From the NCBI GenBank assembly GCA_030760725.1, contig JASWHV010000012.1, positions 55,087,652-55,151,651 on the forward strand: a DNA stretch of 64,000 nt. The letters are read 5' to 3'. Source of the stretch: Neostapfia colusana (taxonomy: Eukaryota; Streptophyta; Magnoliopsida; Poales; Poaceae). A program made the translations under genes and the position numbers. Positions within the stretch are counted from its first letter, which is position 1, and each line of letters begins with the position of its first letter. Positions 38,401 through 43,504 of this stretch are shown piece after piece. The notes beneath the pieces are model-generated. The model made no database searches, had not been told where the DNA came from, and was given only the letters and a program-made list of their open reading frames with translations.

Positions 38401-38574
38401 GACCACCCATTTGCTCAGCTATCTGGCTCTGACAACATCATAGCCTTCACAACATCAAGATACAAGGAGCAACCACTAATTGTGCGAGGACCGGGGGCCG
38501 GTGCAGAAGTGACTGCAGGAGGCGTCTTCAGTGACATACTACGGCTGGCTTCTTACCTTGGTGCTCCCTCATAA
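7183..38574 (+). CDS. AKHSDH2: bifunctional aspartokinase / homoserine dehydrogenase, chloroplastic (19 exons)
   Basis: Plastid enzyme of the aspartate pathway. It phosphorylates aspartate (step 1) and reduces aspartate semialdehyde to homoserine, leading to threonine, methionine and isoleucine. Exons: 7183-7268, 7593-7661, 7890-7954, 8511-8885, 9124-9212, 9927-10230, 21250-21302, 21700-21905, 22155-22242, 22320-22433, 34188-34286, 34366-34560, 35213-35295, 35860-36085, 36722-36867, 37101-37236, 37550-37633, 37712-37804, 38329-38574. All introns are GT-AG and phases match. The sum is 2757 nt, or 918 aa plus stop, against about 917 for maize. Residues 1 to about 80 are an Arg/Ser/Ala-rich transit peptide. 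Kinase motif KFGGTCMG is at 96-103, two ACT domains lie at about 400-560, and the NAD(P) loop GPGLIG is at 566-571. The dehydrogenase signature ending in DLSGTDVARK is at about 756-778. No stop or frameshift was seen. Wording is closer to maize AKHSDH2 than AKHSDH1, from memory. Introns 6 and 10 are swollen by transposons to 11.0 and 11.8 kb. Confidence 0.93.
10263..10278 (+). repeat. left target-site duplication of LINE A (16 bp)
   Basis: TAGTTTGAAGTATTGT here is repeated exactly at 20690-20705. It marks the insertion of the LINE and everything later inserted into it. Removing 10279-20705 restores a host intron 6 of 592 bases. Confidence 0.92.
10417..10556 (+). repeat. 66-bp tandem repeats in the LINE 5' region
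   Basis: A unit beginning CGCGCCATATCGGAACC starts at 10417 and again at 10483, and a third, diverged unit starts at 10549, where the hAT element interrupts it. The spacing is 66 bases each time. The same array occurs in LINE D (30690-30850) and LINE B (26550-26690), so it belongs to the family. The position at the extreme 5' end suggests promoter-like monomers; that role is inferred. Confidence 0.8.
10557..11521. mobile_element. hAT-like non-autonomous DNA transposon (965 bp)
   Basis: The element starts CAGTGTTGTGAA and ends AAAAAGACTG, so the outer CAGT ends are inverted. It is flanked by an exact 8-bp duplication, CGCGCTAC, at 10549-10556 and 11522-11529. The uninterrupted sequence can be seen in LINE D at about 30826. 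Both ends are packed with near-palindromic CGCCTAGGCG motifs. No transposase is encoded; the long frames in its GC-rich right half are composition artefacts. The 8-bp duplication and CA-TG type ends support hAT. Confidence 0.82.
11585..14454 (+). pseudogene. LINE A endonuclease-reverse transcriptase ORF, broken
   Basis: The product is the RTE polyprotein. Endonuclease motifs appear in order (SWNVGSL, CVQETRW, SAYAPQ, GGDLNGH, SQIDFVLTRR), then RT motifs (NYRGIKLMS, FIDLEKAYD, GLHQGS, MLFADDVVL) and a C-terminal GRGRPRLTW segment. The frame is lost at about 11836, 13020, 13340-13390 and 14037-14100, so no full protein can be made. It was cut at its 3' side by the copia insertion after the stop. 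Sequence is very close to LINEs B and D, which implies a young family. Confidence 0.88.
14474..15084 (+). repeat. copia-1 5' LTR
   Basis: This LTR contains a GCTATATATACAAGCC TATA region near 14622 and an AATAAA at 14662-14667. Compared with the 3' LTR it lacks about 17 bases near its start. TGT and ACA form the usual short inverted ends. Confidence 0.93.
15089..15100 (+). other. copia-1 primer binding site
   Basis: TGGTATCAGAGC lies four bases after the 5' LTR and matches the 3' end of plant initiator methionine tRNA, the usual primer of copia elements. Confidence 0.9.
15131..19705 (+). pseudogene. copia-1 gag-pol, broken
   Basis: Gag begins MSSTPTSSGSV near 15131 and has early stops near 15330 and 15419. 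A CCHC zinc knuckle (CRKCGKKGHWAREC) lies near 15930. Protease (LDTGAANHMTG) and integrase (HERYGH, CEACLVGKQ, DICGPI) form one open stretch at 16011-16860. A 191-bp LINE piece then interrupts integrase. The second half (18086-19705) is fully open and carries reverse transcriptase (WVFKVKKDEHG, YGLRQAPRAW, GVYVDDLV) and RNase H (YSDSDYAGD, SSCEAEYIAA). The gene is dead in gag and integrase, but its RT and RNase H half is intact. The family is Ty1/copia; I do not assign the clade. Confidence 0.9.
16873..17063 (-). mobile_element. 5'-truncated RTE LINE fragment inside copia-1 integrase
   Basis: Read on the minus strand, this is a long T-rich 3' untranslated stretch, then CATGTCTAGC-like sequence, the CCCCAACATGCTTGAGATAA tail motif and TTG repeats, as in LINEs B and D. 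ACAAGGC flanks it on both sides (16866-16872 and 17064-17070). Only about 190 bases of the LINE 3' end are present, a normal product of aborted reverse transcription. The integrase frame also shifts at this spot. Confidence 0.87.
19720..20347 (+). repeat. copia-1 3' LTR
   Basis: It is nearly the same as the 5' LTR and has an AATAAA at 19926-19931 in sense with the host gene. It ends TTGCAACA directly before the TATTC duplication. Confidence 0.93.
20384..20438. repeat. (TA)n microsatellite
   Basis: About 27 TA units lie beside the SINE in the LINE A tail. A shorter TA run follows the SINE at about 20602-20620. The run may be the SINE's own 3' tail, expanded. Confidence 0.9.
20441..20601 (-). 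mobile_element. tRNA-derived SINE in the LINE A tail
   Basis: On the minus strand it begins with GGCGCAGTGGTAGAG, an RNA polymerase III A box, and then has GGTTCGAATC, a canonical B box about 40 bases later. It continues with a non-tRNA body ending in GCACTGGGTATGCCC and a TA-rich tail. The sequence around it is LINE A tail, which resumes as TTGGGTTTCATG at about 20630. It is not a working tRNA gene: it has no cloverleaf after the B box. Confidence 0.82.
20690..20705 (+). repeat. right target-site duplication of LINE A (16 bp)
   Basis: Exact copy of 10263-10278, directly after the GTT-repeat tail of the LINE. Host intron DNA resumes here. Confidence 0.92.
21250..22433 (+). other. AK-HSDH exons 7-10: end of kinase and first ACT domain
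   Basis: Exon 7 (53 nt) encodes the V330-M347 segment. Exon 8 carries SYFGANVLHPRTIIPVMKY and the kinase-to-ACT linker. Exons 9 and 10 carry the first regulatory ACT fold (GTGMAGVPGTAS, GANVVMISQASSEHSVCFAV), which in this family takes part in threonine feedback control. This island of 1.2 kb sits between two 11-kb transposon-filled introns. An automatic annotation could mistake it for a separate or partial gene. Confidence 0.92.
21405..21505. mobile_element. Stowaway MITE in AK-HSDH intron 7
   Basis: This 101-bp element begins CTACCTCCGTTTCAAAATAA and ends in the inverted form TTTTGAAACGAAGGTAG. A TA dinucleotide is duplicated at both sides (21403-21404 and 21506-21507). The CTMCCTCCGT terminus is diagnostic of the Stowaway (Tc1/mariner) group common in grass genes. 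It is harmless to splicing as far as the flanking exons show. Confidence 0.9.
22987..22998 (+). repeat. probable left target duplication of the intron 10 LINE nest
   Basis: GACAGCTATATG here pairs with GACAGCTACATG at 33994-34005 (11 of 12 bases). This brackets the nest of LINE DNA inside intron 10. One mismatch means an old insertion or chance. Confidence 0.6.
22999..23372 (+). mobile_element. LINE C, old 5'-truncated RTE LINE, left part
   Basis: The degenerate + strand sequence aligns with the late RT region of LINE D (GATGGAGATATTGATCAAGA, TTATATGGAGCGGAATGTTA). It carries many substitutions and stops, so it is older than LINEs B and D. LINE B interrupts it, and it resumes at 26830. Confidence 0.7.
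23380..26822 (-). mobile_element. LINE B, full-length RTE-type LINE, antisense to AK-HSDH
   Basis: On the minus strand it runs from the 5' end motif (TGTAATGACATAGCCGG, at 26822) to the TTG-repeat tail at 23380. CAACATC flanks both ends (23373-23379 and 26823-26829), where it entered the older LINE C. The 3' untranslated part is A-rich on the + strand (about 23480-23600). Length is about 3.44 kb, close to the intact length expected from LINE D. Confidence 0.88.
23674..26440 (-). pseudogene. LINE B endonuclease-reverse transcriptase ORF, nearly intact
   Basis: An open stretch of 796 codons (23957-26347) carries most of the endonuclease and the whole RT, including GGDLNGHVG, SQIDFVLTRR, NYRGIKLMS and MLFADDVVL. 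Three small lesions kill it. A 14-bp tandem duplication near 26284-26313 shifts the frame in the endonuclease. A TGG-to-TAG change sits upstream in the SWNVGSL motif. A CAA-to-TAA change, followed by an 8-bp deletion, lies near 23950-23970 before the C-terminal segment. This is the best-preserved LINE ORF in the window. Confidence 0.88.
26830..27116 (+). mobile_element. LINE C, right part, and T-rich tail
   Basis: This continues the old LINE after the LINE B insertion, with the CATATCCAACGGAGAC and C-terminal region, then a T-rich untranslated stretch at 27037-27115. Many substitutions are visible relative to LINEs B and D. Confidence 0.6.
27657..28469. mobile_element. GC-rich insertion in LINE C2, type uncertain
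   Basis: LINE sequence stops after AACAAAGGAA and resumes after AACAAGGAA, suggesting a 9-10 bp target duplication, as Mutator-like elements make. Inside, at 27729, a CAGCGTTTTCAAGGCGTCGC segment resembles the end of the hAT-like element at 10557-11521, and a long GC-rich simple-sequence region follows. The long reading frames here are proline/arginine-rich on both strands and are not credible proteins. It may be two elements. Confidence 0.45.
28645..28796 (+). mobile_element. SINE-like LINE derivative (head plus tail only)
   Basis: About 100 bases resembling the LINE 5' end (GTTGTAATGATAGC, then GAGCCAACAACTACACC) join directly to about 50 bases of the 3' tail (TACCCCAATGTATTTGGTAC, then TTG repeats). 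The whole ORF is absent. A 17-bp duplication, AAATTATGAGAATGAGA, flanks it exactly (28628-28644 and 28797-28813), so it moved as a unit. Confidence 0.82.
29679..29805. mobile_element. short hAT-type MITE in LINE C2 (127 bp)
   Basis: GTTGTGTT is duplicated at 29671-29678 and 29806-29813 and flanks a 127-bp insert that starts CAGCCGCTG and ends CAAGCTTG. It contains GCCTAGGCG-type motifs like the larger element at 10557. The 8-bp duplication suits hAT; the terminal repeats are poor. Confidence 0.6.
30570..33943 (+). mobile_element. LINE D, nearly full-length RTE-type LINE, sense to AK-HSDH
   Basis: It starts at GGTTCCAAGCCCGGG, a few bases short of the full 5' end, and contains the 66-bp tandem units. 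It runs uninterrupted to the CCCCAACATGCTTGGGATAA tail and GTT repeats. It serves as the unbroken reference for the other copies. It is very similar to LINE B, which lies 3.7 kb away in opposite orientation. Confidence 0.88.
30890..33765 (+). pseudogene. LINE D endonuclease-reverse transcriptase ORF, broken
   Basis: The pieces are an endonuclease part (30932-31375), a middle part (31790-32533), the RT (32576-33571) and a C-terminal remnant. A one-base deletion after GGDLNGHV, a small deletion in GTGACACAACAT near 31620 and stops near 32533, 33571 and 33608 interrupt it. RT motifs FMPGRST, FIDLEKAYD and MLFADDVVL are intact. Confidence 0.87.
33944..33993 (+). repeat. tail of an older LINE-related element
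   Basis: CTACCCCAAGTTCCCAACC and GGGACTAAAAGTC, followed by GTT repeats, form a second LINE-type tail of a diverged subfamily immediately before the putative right duplication at 33994. It may be the original tail of LINE C. Confidence 0.55.
34188..38574 (+). other. AK-HSDH exons 11-19: second ACT domain and homoserine dehydrogenase
   Basis: Exons 11-12 carry the second ACT domain (STPGVSATLFDALAKANINV, GSSEYNITVVL) and the start of the dehydrogenase with the GPGLIG dinucleotide loop. Exons 13-16 carry VDCTADTSVAS, ITPNKKANSGPLDR, EATVGAGLPIISTLRGLLE and the family signature. Exons 17-19 finish the substrate domain, with the conserved C-terminus GPGAGAEVTAGGVFSDIL followed by TAA at 38572-38574. 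Intron 12 contains a SINE, and intron 14 contains simple AT-rich DNA only. Confidence 0.93.
34904..35064 (-). mobile_element. tRNA-derived SINE in AK-HSDH intron 12
   Basis: On the minus strand it shows GTGGTAAAGCTTGACTG, then GGTTCAAGTCC, a B box. It goes on with CCTCTTGTAGAAATGCAGCG and ends TCCGGACTCTGCGCAAGC-type sequence, a layout I know from widespread plant SINEs. A 17-18 bp imperfect duplication, TGTACTAGATTTAYAGT, flanks it at 34886-34903 and 35065-35081. The A box region is shortened at the junction. Confidence 0.78.
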
Positions 38575-39239
38575 GTTATGAAGTTTGAAGGACTAGTCCT
38601 TTGCAGTGCCATGGTTTCATGTTCTCCTGATCGTTAGTAGGGTTCAGATAAAAGCGTGGTAATAAATGTGGTCTGATGTGTTGTTCCTAGAGGGCTAGTT
38701 TGGGGTCGGGTTTCTTCATCACGTTATCGGGGAAATAAAGTAAAAATGATCCAAATTTGTTTTCGTTGCAATAATCTTGTCTAGAGGCTTCAGGTTCATC
38801 TCAACGCTAACGATAAGCAAATTATTGAGGCAAAACAACAATAAGTTTTCATAAATGCATTCATGGTGATGGTGTTGTTGCATTGGTCTCACCCTAATCG
38901 TAGATCTCCAATAAACTTGATTAGAATGACTCAATAAGTAGGACCTGTTTGATTGCTGAGTAGCTATTGTGCCTGCTTATATTCCATTTGCACAAAACTT
39001 GTCAGATCAATTGTGTCGCTGCAGAAAGGTGACATGCTGAGATGCAGGACTCTGTAATTTGAGAGACATCTCTGAACTGATACCTACTCTGAAACCAAAT
39101 GCTAGGTCTGATCATAATTTAAGACAATTGCCACACTTCTATTGCAGACTAGAATGGAAAAAAGATCCCTGAACCAAAAACCAACAATGAATCCAAATGG
39201 ACTCGGGTCGGAGAGATGAGAGGCACTTGCTGATCAGGA
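38575..39239 (+). other. 3' untranslated and downstream flank of AK-HSDH
   Basis: It contains the poly(A) signals and then AT-rich intergenic DNA. I see no further gene or clear repeat. Confidence 0.5.
38661..38666 (+). terminator. likely poly(A) signal of AK-HSDH
   Basis: An AATAAA hexamer lies 87 bases after the stop codon in a T/G-rich context. A second AATAAA is at 38734-38739. Either could direct 3' end formation, and transcript ends would decide. Confidence 0.45.
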
Positions 39240-39960
39240 GAATCATGAGGCCCATGTTCACCATCCCATTGTCAACCCGGGCACAGGGGGGCAAGGGGAT
39301 GCCACAGAGGCCGGAGTTGTTCCCATAGCTGGATCTGGATGCCCTTATGTCGGAATCTGACCAGTCAGGTTGTTGTTGGATACATCCAGGTTAGCTAGGA
39401 AATTCGGGTTGCCATGCCCATGTGGGTGGTCCCTCAGCACACCCGCACCAGAGCAGATGTTTCCTGCCATATTCCGGAGGAACGCAAACTGCTTCCCGGA
39501 AATTATTCCCCCCATTGATGAGCCCTGCCTGGAGCTGCTAATCCTCCAGGTATTGTGCCTGTGAAGTATTTGCTACTGATATCAAGCCAGATGAGGTTGC
39601 TGCAACTGCCTAGTTCAGCTGGAGCCAAGCCCGAACGAATTATTGCTAAGCTGCAAAATGGCATGCTTCTTGAAGTTCCGGAAGCCAGGTGGCACATTAG
39701 CGGTATCTCCCCGTAAAGCTCATTGGACCCAAGGGCGATTTCCTCAAGCAATGGGCAACCAGCCGCTAATGCAGGCAACGGGTTTCCCCCAGTGATGTTG
39801 TTGAATGGCACGCGCAGAACACGGAGGGAGGATATGTTCCTGATGACAGTAACCACAAAGTCCCCAGAGAGTTGGTTCCTGCCGAGATCGAGCATTTCAA
39901 GTGCTCTGCAATTTCTGAATGCTGCAGGCAAGCTGCCGAACAGCTGCTTCCCCAGTGATC
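39240..39960 (-). pseudogene. fragment of a BRI1-like leucine-rich-repeat receptor kinase
   Basis: Read on the minus strand, the repeats are clear: LPAAFRNCRALEMLDLG, NQLSGDFVVTVIRNISSLRV, FNNITGGNPLPALAAGCPLL, then PAELGSCSNLIWLDIS and FTGTIPGGLAA. Further down come a GNICSGAGVL-like and an LDVSNNNLTGQIPT segment, then a frame change and stop. This order matches the ectodomain of BRI1-like (BRL1/BRL3 type) steroid-receptor kinases, from memory. Large internal blocks are missing between the matching pieces, and there is no island domain, membrane segment or kinase. It is a dead, internally deleted fragment. I could not see boundaries of a transposon that might have carried it. Confidence 0.78.
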
Positions 39961-41366
39961 ACCCGTGTTTGTTGATGTTGGCCCTACTGCCTCGATGTGC
40001 AGCGCTCGACTGCATTATGTGGTAGGGGCTCTGAAGTTTCTTTCTTTGCTTACAAATCGCCGTAATCGAGGTTGTAGCTGGGCCTTCGTCCTCTGGTAGC
40101 ATCATGCCGGGGAAGCTTTCAACTTCGCCTAAGCCAGTCTGAGAAGATCCCCATCCTCGCGATGCCTTGCTTCGTCAGAACCATCATAATGTGGCTGGAA
40201 GCGAGGTGAGGTGTACGAGGTTCCCGAGGTGATAGTTTAATCTGGCCGGACCTATGGGCGTGCAGCCCGTGCGACCGCACAGGCTCCCATTTTCTAGGGG
40301 CCCGGCCCATAAGATTGCACAGGCTTCCTCGACCTCTGTATGAGTTGGCGCCGTCTCCTCTCAATCAGAATGAGAAACTTGTTCCTACGCCGGCCCTCCC
40401 GCCAGCAACAAGCCCTGCAGGCCGTCCTCCATGCTTGCGTTGCCCGTGGGTCTGTATGGCGTGCCTCCTTAGCTGGCCGTGCCCACGCGACGCGGCATTA
40501 GCAGGCCCATATGGCCACGGTCAAGCGGCTAGGCAACGGCCATGCGTCATGTGAGACCGAGCTTCAGGTGGGGCGATGGATAACCAGTTAACCACTGCTT
40601 CTTCCAACTTGACGCTTCGCAATTTGCAAAAAAGAAAACGTTTCAAATATTGTTTACAGAAAGTAGTCCTTTAGGTAACCAAGAAGGGTATAGAAAATAA
40701 AAAATACATTCCAGTCCTTAATACAATTATTATGTTTCACTTTTCAAAAAGTAGAAAATTACATTTCAGCTTAAAAGTATTTAATCCATGTAATCATCAT
40801 GAGTAACAACCAAGACCACTCTTCTAATAAGCATTCCATCTCCATGATCCATGCAAGTTTATCGCTAAACTCCACTGGACACCGACCTCCTAAAACTGAC
40901 CTCTCTGCTAATTCGAACCGAGACTTACTGCCGCTTGGTACTAGGCTTCTTCCTGCCAGACTCTTTCAACATCAGTTGGAAGCTTTGGCTTACTCTTTCA
41001 GACTCTGGTCCCTTCTTAATAACATATACAAAGTTATCTGCATATATAACAACAAGAAATTCCTTCTTTTGACTCAAAATACCCATACATGAGCTAACTA
41101 GTATATAGATAGTCTATTGTACAAACTATCAGTTTCGTTTTGAACAAAAAAGATTTACCGATTGTACCGCAATAGCATTTGAGAGTGAGGTTTTAGAGAA
41201 CATTAAATATAAGCATATAATAAAAAAATCATTTTAAGAAACACGAATGATAATGTAATTTAGATAAACATTATGCATCTAATTGACAATGTTCAACAAT
41301 ATATATGTTTCTTGATATATCTTGTCGTTATGTAAGATATCATTACTATTATAAATTTATAGTTCT
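39961..41366. other. intergenic stretch without a recognisable gene
   Basis: The first 600 bases are mixed in composition and the rest is AT-rich. Short reading frames occur on both strands without recognisable motifs. I see nothing to support a gene. Confidence 0.45.
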
Positions 41367-41383
41367 ATTTTTTCTATAAATAT

Positions 41384-41572
41384 AACTCTGCCTATGCCTT
41401 TCTTGGTATAAGTAGTCCCAAGCCCAGGTAAAGGAGGAGGGTTGTGATAGGCTTGGCGAGCCAACATTAAAACCAGCCATTCCTATGGATATGAAGCCCA
41501 ATTTGGGTAACTGAGTTTCATATGTAACCTACCTCAACGTGTTTGAAACAAAGACTTCGTTGTTGTTGTTTT
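41384..41572 (+). mobile_element. second SINE-like LINE derivative (head plus tail only)
   Basis: LINE 5' sequence (TCCCAAGCCCAGGTAAAGGA, GGCTTGGCGAGCCAAC) is fused to a 3' tail (CTACCTCAACGTGTTTGAAA, then GTT repeats), with no ORF between. It is flanked by ATTTTT(T)CTATAAATAT at 41367-41383 and 41573-41588. With the copy at 28645 it makes a second insertion of the same architecture at a different target. Confidence 0.8.
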
Positions 41573-41683
41573 ATTTTTCTATAAATATGAGTTCTATTTT
41601 AATATTTCATATGGGGCCTCTAATTTTACCGGCTCGGCCCTGCTCAATGCTCATGTCGAGTTCAGAAAGTTCTTATTGGAAGG

Positions 41684-42916
41684 TGTCGAAGTGTTCGGTA
41701 CAACATTTCCCCCAGTACCGCTACTGGAGTAGTCCGCGGAGGTTCGTTGTTTGGAGGGGCTAACGTCTCTAGATCGATCGAGCTTGAAGAACAGAGAGGA
41801 ACACTAGGATATACGTGGTTTGGGCCACCGGAGCGTAGAACCCTACGTCCACGGGAGTGTGTGTGTTGTATTGCTTAAGCTTGCGCGTGTGAGAGTCTGA
41901 GCGTTCGAATCCGGGTTCGGGATCGAAGATCCCTCCCTAGGAGGCTTCCGATTCTTTTATGTCTCAAGGCCGGACAGTTACACTGTGACCCAGGGCCTGA
42001 CAGGTGACCCCACGACAATCTGTATCCTATACACATTCTAGGGTATTAATAGCTACTTGTAGTGTCCGATGTCGATGGAGTTAAGGCACGCCACCTGACA
42101 CGCCGGGCGCCTCAGACCGAGTAGCGGTTAATGATGGCAGCGGAAGACTCCATCTTGTCGCCGCGTCCTACTCGGTCAATTGTGCAGCACTGTGCCGTTA
42201 CTGCCGCAGCACACACTGTAACGTCCTGCCTTGTCACTATAGTGACCGCCAGAAGTGGGTGGAGGTGTGCGCTGCGCGCCAAGCTTCTGGGGAACGCGTG
42301 AGTCTTGAATGCATGATTGGACTGCGCACATCTTCCTTGACTCCCGAGGCCTACGTCCCATGGCAGATCATGGGACACGTGGCGGCCCCGTAGCCCTCCT
42401 CGGCAGGGAGGCTGGGCTCAGAGCCGGAGGACGCGTGGCAGCGCCGGACCTCGCCTCAGTGGGGAGGCTAGGTTCGGGGCCGGAGCATACGTGGTAGCTC
42501 TAGAGCCCTCCACAGCGGGGAGGTCAGGCTTGGAGCCCGTGGACACGTGGTAGCACCGGACCACGGCTCAGCGGGGAGGACAGGTCCGGGGCCGAGGGCA
42601 CATGACAGCTCTGGAGCCCTCCTCAGCGGGGAGGTCAGGCCCGGAGCCCGGAGACACGTGGCAACACTGGACCTCGCCTCAGCAGGGAGGCCAAGTACGG
42701 GGCCGAGGACACGTGGCAGCCCCGGGGCCATCCTCAGCGGGGAGGTCAGACCCGGAGCCCCGGGACACGTGGTAGCACCAGACCTCGCCTTAGCGGGGAT
42801 GCCAGTTCCGGGGCCGAGGACACGTGGCGGTGCCAGAGCCCGCCTCAGCAGGGAGGCAGGGTCTAGAACCTCTTCAAGCCTGCACACGGGGGTACCCGGT
42901 CTGCAGGGTATCGACA
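41684..42916 (-). repeat. 3' LTR of the Ty3/gypsy element
   Basis: On the minus strand the LTR starts TGTCGATACCCTGCAG at 42916 and ends GAACACTTCGACA at 41684, so the TGTCGA ends are inverted. A purine-rich GGTTCGGGGGCCAC, the polypurine tract, directly precedes it (42917-42930 on the + strand). The end region carries the GGTGGCCCAAACCACG phrase common in grass gypsy R-U5 regions. The U3 part contains a 56-bp minisatellite. The 5' partner lies beyond the window. Confidence 0.82.
42372..42890. repeat. 56-bp minisatellite with CACGTG cores inside the gypsy LTR
   Basis: About nine units of 54-57 bases follow each other, each starting with a GACACGTGGYAGC-like core and containing CTCAGCGGGGAGG. 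The starts are near 42375, 42429, 42485, 42542, 42597, 42652, 42708, 42764 and 42820. Most units keep CACGTG or a one-base variant. The array lies in the U3 region, where LTR enhancers are found. Confidence 0.88.
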
Positions 42917-42930
42917 GTGGCCCCCGAACC
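42917..42930 (-). other. gypsy polypurine tract
   Basis: The minus-strand reading GGTTCGGGGGCCAC directly abuts the LTR start TGTCGA. This is the usual position and composition of the plus-strand primer. Confidence 0.75.
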
Positions 42931-43504
42931 CATCTCGGGGGAGGCGACGATCCTGCAGGTTGGGCCTCCATCTTTCCTTCCCGCGTGGCTGCTTTTAACT
43001 TGCACTTGGTGGTTGAAGTGGCAGCACGCCCATGGCGTAGTGGGCGAGTGGCTGTACTTGGCAGTCGAAGCGGCAGCACGCACCTAGCGTAGTGGGCGCG
43101 TGGTCGTGCTTGATTGGAGAGTCGTGGTGACGTGCTCAAGGAGCAGTTTCCGAGCATTGATTGTGACTGTTCTCGAGAGGGCCGCTGTTGTTCCGCCGTG
43201 CCGCTTTTTTCGGGAACTGCCCGTGCCTCCTTCTAGAGACGCTGCCCGCCTGGCCCCCACTGTCTGACAGGTGGACCTGGGCCCCACTCATCATTGGAGA
43301 TGCCCTCCCACCTTCGGAGTGACGAAGATCTCGGGCGCGTAAGGCGGCTGTTCGGCTGGTAGTCTGTCGACTACGACCGACGGATTCGCCTCAGGACGAC
43401 CCCCTCTCTCCGGCCTGCAGCCCGGTGAGATTGTCCTCTTCATGTCTTATGTGTTGTACGGATTCGCTCTCCCAACATCTTCATTCCTTCTGACGCTGCT
43501 ATAG

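Noticed and set aside
42361..42916. Evenly spaced repeats that could suggest a CRISPR array
   Set aside because: The DNA is plant nuclear, the units are head-to-tail without conserved repeat/variable spacer structure, and they sit inside an LTR.
42468..43157. 229-codon minus-strand frame with repeated PGLTSPLRRAP-like phrases
   Set aside because: It is the translation of the 56-bp minisatellite and its GC-rich flank; the LTR boundary runs through it.
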